Origin: Comamonadaceae bacterium
Lineage (GTDB): Bacteria; Pseudomonadota; Gammaproteobacteria; Burkholderiales; Burkholderiaceae_C
Assembly: GCA_947371775.1 (NCBI GenBank)
Contig: CANBQX010000029.1
Coordinates: forward strand, 1-17,096
Direction of reading: 5' to 3'
Length of the DNA: 17,096 nt
Shown piece by piece: positions 6,597 through 14,323 of the stretch. Under the pieces are notes generated by a model. It did no database searches. It was not told where the DNA came from and saw only the letters and a list, made by a program, of their open reading frames with translations. Position 1 is the stretch's first letter, and each line of letters begins with the position of its first letter. The translations under genes and the position numbers were made by a program.

Positions 6597-8056
6597 GCAC
6601 TGAACATTTCGACACCCTGATCGTGGGCGCAGGCCTCTCCGGCATTGGCAGCGCGGTGCATTTGCGCCAGCGTTGCCCTGGCCAAAGCTTTGCGATATTG
6701 GAAGGTCGCCAACGCCTGGGTGGCACCTGGGATTTGTTTCGCTATCCCGGCGTGCGCTCTGACTCCGATATGTACACCCTGGGTTACAGCTTCAAGCCGT
6801 GGAAGGCCGGGGAGGCGATTGCCGATGGCGCATCCATCTTGCAGTACATCCAAGACACGGCGCATGAGCATGGGCTGCTGCCCCACATTCGCTACGAGCA
6901 CCGGGTGTTGGATGCGGCGTGGTCCAGTGCGCAATCGCGGTGGACGATTACCGTGCAGACCGGTGCACGCGCCGCGCCTGTGACCATGACCTGCAGCTTC
7001 TTGCTGATGTGCAGCGGCTACTACAACTACGCCCATGGCTACACGCCCAGCTTTGCCGGGCAAGAGCAGTTTGCCGGGCGCATGGTGCATCCGCAGGACT
7101 GGCCGCAGGATCTGAACTACCGGGGCAAGCGCGTGGTGGTCATCGGTAGCGGGGCGACGGCCATGACACTGGTGCCCGCCATGGCACAAGACGCCGCGCA
7201 CGTCACCATGCTGCAGCGCTCGCCCACCTATGTGGTGGCACGGCCGCGCAGCGACCTTGTGGCCAACGGTCTGCGTCGGCTGCTGCCTGCGCGCCTGGCC
7301 TATGCGCTCACGCGTTGGAAGAATGTGCTGCTGGGCCTGCTGTTCTTTCATCTGGCCAAGCGGCGGCCGGAGCAGTTCAAAGCGGGCATTGTCAAAGCCG
7401 CAGCGCAGGCCTTGCCCACCGCCTTTGATGTGACAACCCACTTCAACCCCCGCTACAAGCCCTGGGACCAGCGCCTGTGCCTCGTGCCTGACGGAGATTT
7501 GTTCGCGGCCATTCGTGGCGGTCGTGCCGACGTGGTCACCGACACGGTGGCGGGCTTTGAGCCGCTTGGCATCCGACTCGGGTCGGGTGCTTTGCTGCCA
7601 GCGGATGTGGTGGTGACGGCCACTGGCCTGGATTTGTTGGGCTTTGGCGGCATGGCGATTCGCGTCGATGGCAAACCGGTGGATATCGCCACGACCATGA
7701 GCTACAAGGGCATGATGCTGTCGGGCGTGCCCAATATGGCTTATGTCGTGGGCTATACCAACGCATCCTGGACGCTCAAAAGCGATCTCACGGGTGCTTT
7801 TGTCTGCCGCGTGTTGCGCCACATGCAGCGCACTGGCAGCCAGGTGTGCATGCCCGCCCTGCCTGCGAGGGGTGTGCAGGCCCAGCCTTGGGTGGACTTC
7901 AGCTCGGGGTACATCCAGCGCTCGCTGGACCAGTTTCCGGTGCAGGGCAGCAGCGCGCCTTGGCGGCTGAACCAGAACTACCTGCGCGACCTGATGGACT
8001 TGCGCTTTCGGCCCTTGGCTGACGGCGTACTGCAGTTTTCAACAAGCCCCGCCTAA
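6593..8056 (+). CDS. ethA: EthA-type Baeyer-Villiger flavin monooxygenase
   Basis: This 487-residue FAD- and NADPH-dependent monooxygenase would insert oxygen next to a ketone carbonyl, giving an ester or lactone. The FAD site is GAGLSGIG (residues 12-19), and the GGTWDLFRYPGVRSDSD block follows. The Baeyer-Villiger fingerprint F-x-G-x3-H-x3-W spans residues 160-170 (FAGRMVHPQDW), and the NADPH Rossmann motif is GSGATA (185-190). From memory it aligns nearly end to end with Mycobacterium tuberculosis EthA (489 residues), including GTWDLFRYPG, NPRYKPWDQRLCLVP-type and YKGMMLSG-P-NMAY segments. EthA is known for ketone oxidation and for thioamide activation. The symbol marks the family; orthology is not tested. 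The start overlaps the propeller gene's stop (ATGA), and no in-frame start upstream adds conserved sequence. The M. tuberculosis gene is also divergent from a TetR repressor (EthR), a parallel to this locus. Confidence 0.92.
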   Translation: MSTEHFDTLIVGAGLSGIGSAVHLRQRCPGQSFAILEGRQRLGGTWDLFRYPGVRSDSDMYTLGYSFKPWKAGEAIADGASILQYIQDTAHEHGLLPHIRYEHRVLDAAWSSAQSRWTITVQTGARAAPVTMTCSFLLMCSGYYNYAHGYTPSFAGQEQFAGRMVHPQDWPQDLNYRGKRVVVIGSGATAMTLVPAMAQDAAHVTMLQRSPTYVVARPRSDLVANGLRRLLPARLAYALTRWKNVLLGLLFFHLAKRRPEQFKAGIVKAAAQALPTAFDVTTHFNPRYKPWDQRLCLVPDGDLFAAIRGGRADVVTDTVAGFEPLGIRLGSGALLPADVVVTATGLDLLGFGGMAIRVDGKPVDIATTMSYKGMMLSGVPNMAYVVGYTNASWTLKSDLTGAFVCRVLRHMQRTGSQVCMPALPARGVQAQPWVDFSSGYIQRSLDQFPVQGSSAPWRLNQNYLRDLMDLRFRPLADGVLQFSTSPA

Positions 8057-8130
8057 GTCCGCCCAAGGGGGCTGTCGCGCCTACTACAAGCGCAGTCGCC
8101 GCCCTACAGCAGCCAAGCCCTGAAGGCCGC

Positions 8131-8158
8131 TACAATCACAAAAAAGCACGATCGTTCT
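8131..8158 (+). promoter_or_regulatory. Candidate etfBA promoter and operator
   Basis: TACAAT at 8131-8136 resembles a -10 box, without a good -35. Just downstream, AG-C-ACGATCGT-T-CT (8145-8158) is an imperfect 14-bp palindrome with a perfect 8-bp core. Its position suits a repressor of the etf genes; fatty-acid-responsive TetR-type regulators are known in betaproteobacteria, but I cannot assign one. The whole 224-base gap (8057-8280) shows no gene. A second -10-like TAGAAT is at 8205-8210. No convincing terminator follows the monooxygenase gene. Confidence 0.4.
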
Positions 8159-8280
8159 ATTTTGTTTCCATGCTGCTTTTTCCCTCGGCAATGAGCGGGT
8201 CGCCTAGAATCGCGGATTGACGTGCACGTAAGGTTCTGCGGCGCTGAAGTGCCTATTTTTTAATCTTTGGAGTGGTCGAT

Positions 8281-9030
8281 ATGAAAGTTTTGGTACCGGT
8301 GAAACGCGTGGTGGATTACAACGTCAAAGTGCGCGTCAAATCTGACGGCAGCGGCGTCGATATCGCCAACGTCAAGATGAGCATGAACCCCTTCGACGAG
8401 ATCGCCATTGAAGAGGCGGTTCGCCTGCGCGAAAAAGGCGTGGCCACCGAAGTCATCGCGGTGTCCTGCGGTGTGGCCCAGTGCTCCGAGACCCTGCGCA
8501 CCGCCATGGCCATCGGCGCCGACCGCGCCATCCTGGTCGAGACCGCTGAAGAACTCCAACCCTTGGCCGTGGCCAAATTGCTCAAAGCCCTGATGGACAA
8601 AGAGCAGCCCGGTCTGGTGATTCTGGGCAAGCAAGCCATTGACGACGACTGCAACCAAACCGGCCAAATGCTGGCGGCCCTGTGCGACCGCCCCCAAGCC
8701 ACGTTCGCCAGCAAGGTCGAAGTTGCGGACGGCAAAGCCCAAGTGACCCGTGAGGTCGACGGCGGCTCCGAAACCCTGAGCCTGACCCTGCCCGCCATCA
8801 TCACCACCGACTTGCGTTTGAACGAGCCCCGTTACGTGACCTTGCCCAACATCATGAAGGCCAAGAAGAAGCAGCTCGACACCGTCAGCCCTGCCGACCT
8901 GGGTGTGGATGTGACATCGCGCATCAAAACCCTCAAAGTGGTAGAGCCCGCAGCCCGCAGCGCCGGTATCAAAGTAGCCGACGTGGCCACTTTGGTCGAC
9001 AAACTGCGCAACGACGCCAAGGTCATCTAA
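8281..9030 (+). CDS. etfB: Electron transfer flavoprotein beta subunit
   Basis: This 249-residue ETF small subunit pairs with EtfA to carry electrons from acyl-CoA and other flavin dehydrogenases to ETF-ubiquinone oxidoreductase. The start MKVLVPVKRVVDYNVKVRVK and the block MNPFDEIAIEEAVRLREKG are diagnostic, as is the signature region LGKQAIDDDCNQTGQMLAAL in the middle. The length is standard. ATG 8281 is chosen over the GTG three codons upstream because GGAG at 8269-8272 sits 8 bases before it and homologues begin MKVLVP. etfA follows after 36 bases with its own ribosome binding site, so the two form an operon. It is probably controlled from the palindrome-bearing region at 8131-8158. Confidence 0.97.
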   Translation: MKVLVPVKRVVDYNVKVRVKSDGSGVDIANVKMSMNPFDEIAIEEAVRLREKGVATEVIAVSCGVAQCSETLRTAMAIGADRAILVETAEELQPLAVAKLLKALMDKEQPGLVILGKQAIDDDCNQTGQMLAALCDRPQATFASKVEVADGKAQVTREVDGGSETLSLTLPAIITTDLRLNEPRYVTLPNIMKAKKKQLDTVSPADLGVDVTSRIKTLKVVEPAARSAGIKVADVATLVDKLRNDAKVI

Positions 9031-9066
9031 TCCGCACCGCGCCACAAGATTCAAAGGAAATAAGCC

Positions 9067-9999
9067 ATGAGCTCTCTCGTTATTGCTGAACACGACAACA
9101 GCAGCATCAAGCCCTCCACCCTGAACACCGTGACCGCTGCCGCCCAATGCGGCGGTGACGTGCATGTGTTGGTCGCTGGCCACAACGCTGGCGCTGCCGC
9201 CGCCGCTGCGGCGCAGATCGCAGGCGTATCCAAAGTCATCCACGTGGAAGGCGCTGGCTTTGGCCACGGCCTGGCTGAAAACATCGGCGCCCAAGTGGTG
9301 GCCATTGCTTCCGGTTACAGCCACCTGCTGTTCCCCGCCACCGCGTTTGGCAAGAACATTGCCCCCCGCGTGGCAGCCAAGCTCGATGTCGCACAAATCT
9401 CGGACATCACCAAGGTCGACAGCCCCGACACCTTTGAGCGCCCCATTTACGCGGGCAATGCGATTGCCACCGTGCAAAGCACCGATGCGATCAAAGTGAT
9501 CACCGTGCGTACCACCGGTTTTGACGCAGCGGCCAGCACCGGCGGCAGCGCCAGTGTGGACACCCCGGGAGCCGCTGGCGCGAGCGCCGATGTGCAGTTC
9601 CTGGGTTCCGAGATTGCCCGCAACGACCGCCCGGAGCTGACTGCAGCCAAGATCATTGTCTCGGGTGGCCGTGCTTTGGGTTCGAGCGAAAAATTCATGG
9701 AAGTCATGACGCCTCTGGCCGACAAGCTCGGAGCCGCCATGGGCGCAAGCCGCGCTGCAGTGGACGCGGGTTATGCGCCCAACGACTGGCAAGTCGGTCA
9801 AACCGGCAAGATCGTTGCGCCCCAGCTGTACGTGGCCTGCGGCATCAGCGGCGCGATTCAGCACTTGGCTGGTATGAAGGACAGCAAAGTGATTGTTGCG
9901 ATCAACAAAGACGCCGAGGCGCCCATCTTCAGCGTGGCCGATTACGGGCTGGAAGCGGACTTGTTTGTCGCTGTTCCCGACCTTGTAGCCGCACTCTGA
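9067..9999 (+). CDS. etfA: Electron transfer flavoprotein alpha subunit
   Basis: This 310-residue large subunit of the soluble electron transfer flavoprotein carries the FAD. The N-terminal domain starts SLVIAEHDN and the C-terminal FAD-binding domain holds the ETF-alpha signature: GQTGKIVAPQLYVACGISGA followed by IQHLAGMKDSKVIVAINKDAEAPIFSVADYGLEADLF. RNDRPELTAAKIIVSGGRALGS is also typical. AAGGAAA about 7 bases before ATG 9067 is the ribosome binding site. The gene ends the etf operon, since a strong intrinsic terminator begins 10 bases after the stop. A short Ala/Gly-rich stretch (residues about 34-47 and about 153-175) is linker-like and not unusual. It is the expected electron acceptor for the acyl-CoA dehydrogenase encoded next. 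Confidence 0.97.
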   Translation: MSSLVIAEHDNSSIKPSTLNTVTAAAQCGGDVHVLVAGHNAGAAAAAAAQIAGVSKVIHVEGAGFGHGLAENIGAQVVAIASGYSHLLFPATAFGKNIAPRVAAKLDVAQISDITKVDSPDTFERPIYAGNAIATVQSTDAIKVITVRTTGFDAAASTGGSASVDTPGAAGASADVQFLGSEIARNDRPELTAAKIIVSGGRALGSSEKFMEVMTPLADKLGAAMGASRAAVDAGYAPNDWQVGQTGKIVAPQLYVACGISGAIQHLAGMKDSKVIVAINKDAEAPIFSVADYGLEADLFVAVPDLVAAL

Positions 10000-10009
10000 T
10001 CTGATCCTG

Positions 10010-10037
10010 AAAAGGCACCCTGCGCGGTGCCTTTTTT
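10010..10037 (+). terminator. Intrinsic terminator after etfBA
   Basis: AAAAGGCACC (10010-10019), a 6-base loop, then GGTGCCTTTT (10026-10035) running into six T (10032-10037). It starts 10 bases after the etfA stop and separates the etf operon from the acyl-CoA dehydrogenase gene. Confidence 0.9.
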
Positions 10038-10092
10038 GTGCCCGCAGTGGCACTGCCCTTACGTTTTCTCTGTTCTCCTTTGGAAGTCCGCC

Positions 10093-11883
10093 ATGAGCTA
10101 CATCGCCCCCGTCAAAGACATGCTGTTCAACATCGAGCACCTGGCCCGCATCGACCAGATTGCCCAATTGCCTGGTTTTGAGGACGCAGACCTGGACACT
10201 GCCCAGGCCGTGCTGGAAGAGGCGGCCAAGTTCAACGAAGGCGTTTTGTCCCCTTTGAACTGGGCGGGCGACCAAAACCCTACCAGCTGGAAAGACGGCG
10301 TGGTCACGGCAACGCCTGGCTTTAAGGAAGCCTTTAAGCAGTTTGCTGAAGGCGGCTGGCAGGGCTTGCAGCACCCCACTGCATTTGGCGGTCAGGGTCT
10401 GCCCAAAACCATTGGTTCGGTCTGTGGCGAGATGCAAAACTCCGCCAACATGAGCTTTGCGTTGTGCCCCTTGCTCAGCGATGGTGCCATTGAGGCGCTG
10501 CTTACGGCAGGGTCGGACGAGCTCAAAGCCACTTACCTCGAAAAGCTGGTCAGCGGTGAATGGACCGGTACCATGAACCTGACCGAGCCCCAAGCGGGCA
10601 GCGATTTGGCCATGGTCCGTACCCGCGCCGAGCCGCAGCCCGACGGCACCTACAAGGTGTTCGGTACCAAGATTTACATCACCTGGGGCGAGCACGACAT
10701 GGCGGACAACATCGTCCACCTCGTGTTGGCCCGCGTGCAAGGTGCGCCTGAAGGCGTCAAGGGCATCAGCCTCTTTGTCGTGCCCAAATTCCTTGTGAAG
10801 GCGGATGGATCGCTGGGCGCGCGCAACGATGTGCACTGCGTCAGCATCGAACACAAGATGGGCATCAAGGCCAGCGCCACGGCTGTCTTGCAATATGGCG
10901 ACCACGGCGGCGCTGTGGGGTACCTGGTGGGCCAGGAAAACCGGGGCCTGGAATACATGTTCATCATGATGAACGCCGCACGCTACGGCGTGGGCGTGCA
11001 GGGCATCGCGATTGCCGAGCGCGCGTACCAAAAGGCCGCCAGCTTTGCGCGCGAGCGTGTGCAAAGCCGTCCGGTGGACGGCTCCATGAACACCAGCGCG
11101 CCCATCATTCACCACCCCGATGTGCGCCGCATGCTCATGACCATGCGCGCCTATGTGCAGGGCTGCCGTGCCTTGGCCAGTGTGGCGGCGTCTGCCTTTG
11201 ACGTCGCGCACCACCACCCTGATGCAGCGACTCGCAAAGAGCACCAAACCTTTTACGAATTCATGGTGCCTTTGGTCAAGGGTTACAGCACCGAGATGAG
11301 CCTGGAGGTCACCTCGATGGCCGTGCAGGTGCATGGCGGCATGGGCTTTATCGAAGAAACCGGTGTGGCCCAGTACTACCGCGACGCCAAAATTTTGACC
11401 ATCTACGAAGGCACCACTGCCATTCAGGCCAACGACTTGGTGGGGCGCAAAACCTCGCGCGACGGTGGCCAGGCCGCCAAAGGCATTGCCGCGCAAATTG
11501 CTGTGACCGTGGCCGATTTGCGCGCCAGCGGCACGCCAGATGCCATCGCGGTGGCCAACCGCCTGGATGCTGCCCGCGCTGCCTTGGTGGAAGTTATCGA
11601 CTTCGTAGCCGGTAACACCAAGGCCAGCCCCAACGCCGTGTTCTCAGGCAGCGTGCCCTACCTGATGCTGGCCGGCAACGTGATGGCAGGTTGGCAAATG
11701 GGCCGCGCTTTGCTGGTGGCGCAAAAAGAATTGGCCGAGGCCAAAGACGCTGCATTTATGCAGGCCAAAGTGGTGACAGCGCGTTTTTATGCCGACCATA
11801 TACTGACCAAGGCCCAGGGCCTGCGCGACAGCATCGTCGATGGTGCCGACAGCGTGACGGCGCTGGCGCTGGACGCGTTTTAA
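10093..11883 (+). CDS. Acyl-CoA dehydrogenase, long DmdC/FadE5-like class
   Basis: This 596-residue flavoenzyme introduces a 2,3-double bond in an acyl-CoA and hands the electrons to ETF. It is about 200 residues longer than classical enzymes (about 380) because it has an N-terminal extension and an extra C-terminal domain. This is the class that includes 3-methylmercaptopropionyl-CoA dehydrogenase (DmdC). The core is visible: MNLTEPQAGSDLAMVRTRA (substrate/FAD loop), QVHGGMGFIEETGVAQYYRDAKILTIYEGTTAIQ with the catalytic base E439, then NDLVGRK. The start at 10093 has GGAAG about 8 bases upstream and the typical MSYIAPVKDMLF opening; the longer in-frame start at 10027 would lie in the terminator. 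A promoter probably lies in the 55 bases after the etf terminator, but I see no clear boxes. DmdC is often over-annotated, so the substrate is open; medium- or long-chain acyl-CoA is more likely. Confidence 0.94.
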   Translation: MSYIAPVKDMLFNIEHLARIDQIAQLPGFEDADLDTAQAVLEEAAKFNEGVLSPLNWAGDQNPTSWKDGVVTATPGFKEAFKQFAEGGWQGLQHPTAFGGQGLPKTIGSVCGEMQNSANMSFALCPLLSDGAIEALLTAGSDELKATYLEKLVSGEWTGTMNLTEPQAGSDLAMVRTRAEPQPDGTYKVFGTKIYITWGEHDMADNIVHLVLARVQGAPEGVKGISLFVVPKFLVKADGSLGARNDVHCVSIEHKMGIKASATAVLQYGDHGGAVGYLVGQENRGLEYMFIMMNAARYGVGVQGIAIAERAYQKAASFARERVQSRPVDGSMNTSAPIIHHPDVRRMLMTMRAYVQGCRALASVAASAFDVAHHHPDAATRKEHQTFYEFMVPLVKGYSTEMSLEVTSMAVQVHGGMGFIEETGVAQYYRDAKILTIYEGTTAIQANDLVGRKTSRDGGQAAKGIAAQIAVTVADLRASGTPDAIAVANRLDAARAALVEVIDFVAGNTKASPNAVFSGSVPYLMLAGNVMAGWQMGRALLVAQKELAEAKDAAFMQAKVVTARFYADHILTKAQGLRDSIVDGADSVTALALDAF

Positions 11884-11907
11884 TTTTTGCTTCACTCCCC
11901 ATTGCTT

Positions 11908-12858
11908 ATGTCCAAACTTCCTGCAGCCCTCGCACATTTGCCTTTTCCGGTGATCGGCTCACCGCTGTTCATCATCAGCACTCCCAAACTCGTGATTGCC
12001 CAGTGCATCGCGGGCGTCGTAGGCTCTATGCCCGCGCTCAACGCCCGGCCCGCCGAGCAGCTCGAAGATTGGCTGATTGAAATCACCGAAACCTTGGCCG
12101 CCTACAACAAAGCGCATCCCGACAAACCGGCGGCCCCCTTTGCCATCAACCAAATCGTGCACAAGAGCAATGACCGCCTTGAGCACGACATGGCCATGTG
12201 CGTGAAGTACAAAGTGCCCATCATCATCACCAGCCTGGGTGCACGCGAAGAAATCAACGAAGCCGCGCATTCCTATGGCGGTGTGGTGCTGCACGACGTG
12301 ATCAACAACAAGCACGCCCACAAAGCCATTGAGAAGGGCGCCGACGGCCTGATTGCAGTGGCTGCAGGTGCCGGTGGCCACGCGGGCGAGAAGAGCCCGT
12401 TTGCTTTGATTCAAGAAATCCGCCAATGGTTTGACGGCCCCTTGGCACTGAGCGGCTCCATTGCCTCCGGCGGTGCGGTGCTGGCTGCGCAAGCCATGGG
12501 TGCGGACTTTGCCTATATCGGCTCCGCCTTCATTGCCACGGAAGAGGCCCGTGCGGCCCAGGAATACAAAGAGTGCATTGTGAGCAGCAACTCAGACGAC
12601 ATCGTCTACAGCAACCTGTTCACCGGTGTGCACGGCAACTACCTGGCGCCCAGCATCGTCAACGCAGGCATGGACCCGCACAACCTGCCCGAGAGCGACC
12701 CCAGCAAAATGAACTTTGGCGGCGACAAGAGCAAAGCCTGGAAAGACATTTGGGGCTGCGGCCAAGGCATTGGCGCGATCGACAAGATCCAAAGCGCGGG
12801 CGACTTTGTGGCCCAGCTCAAGCGCGAATACGCAAGCGCCAAGGCGCGGCTCGCCTAA
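11908..12858 (+). CDS. Nitronate monooxygenase-family flavoprotein (2-nitropropane dioxygenase fold)
   Basis: This 316-residue FMN-dependent TIM-barrel enzyme would oxidise alkyl nitronates to carbonyls and nitrite. It begins LPFPVIGSPLFIIS, has the phosphate-binding block GADGLIAVAAGAGGHAG (residues 144-160, catalytic-type H158) and then ALSGSIASGGAVLAAQAMGADFAYIGSAFIAT, the standard FMN phosphate site of the family. Members of the fold also include FabK enoyl-ACP reductases, but the GGHAG histidine and the C-terminal half favour nitronate monooxygenase. The real substrate is often unknown. ATG 11908 is chosen; no ribosome binding site is obvious. The start is 24 bases after the acyl-CoA dehydrogenase stop with no terminator between, so the two are probably co-transcribed. 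The terminator is at 12889-12914, within the convergent GST gene. Confidence 0.9.
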   Translation: MSKLPAALAHLPFPVIGSPLFIISTPKLVIAQCIAGVVGSMPALNARPAEQLEDWLIEITETLAAYNKAHPDKPAAPFAINQIVHKSNDRLEHDMAMCVKYKVPIIITSLGAREEINEAAHSYGGVVLHDVINNKHAHKAIEKGADGLIAVAAGAGGHAGEKSPFALIQEIRQWFDGPLALSGSIASGGAVLAAQAMGADFAYIGSAFIATEEARAAQEYKECIVSSNSDDIVYSNLFTGVHGNYLAPSIVNAGMDPHNLPESDPSKMNFGGDKSKAWKDIWGCGQGIGAIDKIQSAGDFVAQLKREYASAKARLA

Positions 12859-12870
12859 GTCTCTGCGCGT

Positions 12871-13533
12871 CTAGCGCTTTCCCTGACCAACACCCGGCCA
12901 GACTGGGTGTTTTTCCATCACCCTGGCAAAACGAGGGGACGCCTCGAAGTCGGCCAACCACTGCACCAGCTGGCTCCAGGGCTGTGCAGCAAACCAGGCC
13001 TTGTCGGTGTGCGCAAACTGGCGAACAAAAGGCGCAATTGCCGCATCGGCCAGCCCGAAGTGAGCGCCGTTCAAAAAGCAAGTACGCGCAAGTCGGTGCT
13101 GCAAATTCTCTAGAAATGCTCGCGCCAAGTCTCGGTGCGCAATGCCGTCGACGAGGCCATAGCGGTGCGGGTATTTGTAGCGGTCCAAGTGGTATTTAAA
13201 GTCGCCATCGTTGGCCGCAATCAGGGATTCAAGGTAGGAACTGCTTGCAGTATCTGCAGGCAGCCATGCTTCAGGGTCTTGACGGTCCAAGGCCCAGCGC
13301 ATGATGTCCAGGCTTTCCTCGAGCACCAGGCCGTCGGGGAACTCCAACACGGGTACCGTGGCTTTTGGGGACACACGCAGCATCTCGGTAGGCTTGTTTT
13401 TGAGCTCCACCTCTCGGTGCTCCACCGCCTGGCCCGACACCAACAACGCCAGCCGCGCCCGCATGGCGTAGGGGCAGCGGCGAAAGGAATACAGGACGGG
13501 CAGGGTGAGTGGAAGGGCTTTAGCGGGGGTCAT
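12871..13533 (-). CDS. Glutathione S-transferase-like protein with CPYA motif
   Basis: A 220-residue protein with an N-terminal thioredoxin-fold domain (about 12-90) and a C-terminal all-helical domain (about 95-210). The opening PVLYSFRRCPYAMRARLAL puts C20 in a C-P-Y-A motif, as in cysteine-type GSTs related to glutaredoxins (omega/lambda-like, thiol transfer or deglutathionylation). KATVPVLEF with its cis-proline and LEESLDIMRW (Glu-Ser for the glutathione gamma-glutamyl group) are the glutathione site. A role in redox repair or detoxification is inferred. The start at 13533 is chosen because upstream sequence is unrelated and would overlap the preceding gene. It is 19 bases downstream of the adhesin-E-like gene and could be co-transcribed with it. 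It converges on the nitronate monooxygenase gene with 12 bases between the stops. Confidence 0.9.
   Translation of the reverse strand: MTPAKALPLTLPVLYSFRRCPYAMRARLALLVSGQAVEHREVELKNKPTEMLRVSPKATVPVLEFPDGLVLEESLDIMRWALDRQDPEAWLPADTASSSYLESLIAANDGDFKYHLDRYKYPHRYGLVDGIAHRDLARAFLENLQHRLARTCFLNGAHFGLADAAIAPFVRQFAHTDKAWFAAQPWSQLVQWLADFEASPRFARVMEKHPVWPGVGQGKR
12889..12914 (+). terminator. Intrinsic terminator of nitronate monooxygenase gene, inside the GST coding sequence
   Basis: AACACCC (12889-12895), a 9-base loop, GGGTGTT (12905-12911), then TTT. It is oriented for plus-strand transcripts and lies 31 bases after the nitronate monooxygenase stop, overlapping the last codons of the convergent GST gene. 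No T-run exists on the minus strand. Confidence 0.7.
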
Positions 13534-13552
13534 CGAAAGCGCAGTGCGGTGC

Positions 13553-13921
13553 CTAAGGCGCGCAGACCCGTTTGAATGCAGTTTCGTAAACGGTGCCAGC
13601 GGGGACTTCTTTCCACAGACCTTCGCGAGTGACCGAAAGCAGCGCTTGGCCCGAGGCCATGGGCTCCCAATAGGTGCTGGTCGATAGCACCTTGGTGCGG
13701 CCTTGCGCACAGTCGTAGGCAACCCGCGTGCGGCGCGACATTTCTCCGCCTTCATCGCGTAGCTTCAAATTCAGCAGCTCCCACACCTGGCGCACGGGTC
13801 CAACCCGCAGCACAGTCGCTGGGTCGATATGGAAGCTGCCCTCATCCGTCTCACCTATTTGCACCCAGTCCGCCCAGGCGGTGCCAGCGAGCAAAGTGAG
13901 CGCTATCAACATTTTTTTCAT
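13553..13921 (-). CDS. Small secreted protein, surface-adhesin E-like
   Basis: A 122-residue exported protein of about 106 mature residues. Residues 1-16 are a signal peptide (MKKMLIALTLLAGTAWA, cleavage after AWA). The mature part (WVQIGETDEGSFHIDPATVLRVGPVRQVWELLNLK ... AYDCAQGRTKVLSTSTYWE) matches the pattern of the Haemophilus surface-adhesin protein E domain common in betaproteobacterial small secreted proteins. The function in this organism is unknown. Two cysteines (in YDCAQG and KRVCAP) could form a disulfide. ATG 13921 is chosen because it gives a clean signal peptide with AAGG upstream; a GTG at 13963 overlapping the preceding stop (GTGA) is a less likely alternative. It lies 38 bases after the ABM-like gene and 19 before the GST gene. 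Confidence 0.82.
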   Translation of the reverse strand: MKKMLIALTLLAGTAWADWVQIGETDEGSFHIDPATVLRVGPVRQVWELLNLKLRDEGGEMSRRTRVAYDCAQGRTKVLSTSTYWEPMASGQALLSVTREGLWKEVPAGTVYETAFKRVCAP

Positions 13922-13959
13922 TGCGCCATTACCTTGTCGTTCGTAAGCCTGCACCATCT

Positions 13960-14301
13960 TCACGGTTTCGAATAGGCACGTTCTACTCTGGCAATTCGGA
14001 GTTCATAGTGTGCATACCAATCACGCCGTCCCGTTTCTTGGGCGACTTGGTGTTCAGCGTTTTTTTTCCAATCCGAAATGGACTCCATGGACGTCCAGTA
14101 CGACACCGTAATTCCAAAACCTGCGGCGTCGCGCGCGCTTTCTAGACCCAAATAGCCGGGCTGTTCGGCAGCCAGTTCGACCATACGATCGGCCATGACG
14201 CCATACCCCTTGTCCTGCGGCGTTCGCAGTGACGAAAAAATGACGGCGTAATAAGGTGGTTCCTTTAACTGGGCAAAGGGTTCAAACGTTTTTGCTTTCA
14301 T
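13960..14301 (-). CDS. ABM-fold (antibiotic biosynthesis monooxygenase-like) small protein
   Basis: A 113-residue single-domain protein with a ferredoxin-like ABM pattern: an opening beta strand YYAVIFSSLRT, an amphipathic helix YGVMADRMVELAAEQPGYLGLESARD, then GFGITVSYWTSMESISDWKKNAEHQVAQETG and a final strand YAHYELRIARVE. Such proteins are often heme- or polyketide-related oxygenases or stress proteins, but most are uncharacterised and no cofactor residue is clear here. The start at 14301 has GGAG 9 bases upstream. It begins 22 bases after the trhO stop, suggesting one transcript with dnaJ and trhO. Confidence 0.85.
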   Translation of the reverse strand: MKAKTFEPFAQLKEPPYYAVIFSSLRTPQDKGYGVMADRMVELAAEQPGYLGLESARDAAGFGITVSYWTSMESISDWKKNAEHQVAQETGRRDWYAHYELRIARVERAYSKP

Positions 14302-14323
14302 TACTTCGTGCTCCCCGCAGTAC

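Noticed and set aside
8064..8076. Short GC-rich inverted repeat after the monooxygenase gene as a terminator
   Set aside because: The stem is only about 4-5 bp and no T-run follows.
8260..11496. 1078-codon open frame on the minus strand across etfB, etfA and the acyl-CoA dehydrogenase gene
   Set aside because: It is exactly antisense to three well-supported genes, crosses their terminator, and its product is His/Gly/Val-rich low-information sequence typical of a shadow frame in GC-rich coding DNA.
11908..12858. FabK-type enoyl-ACP reductase as identity of the FMN barrel protein
   Set aside because: The GGHAG histidine motif and overall sequence fit nitronate monooxygenases better, and there is no fatty-acid synthesis context. 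Not fully excluded.
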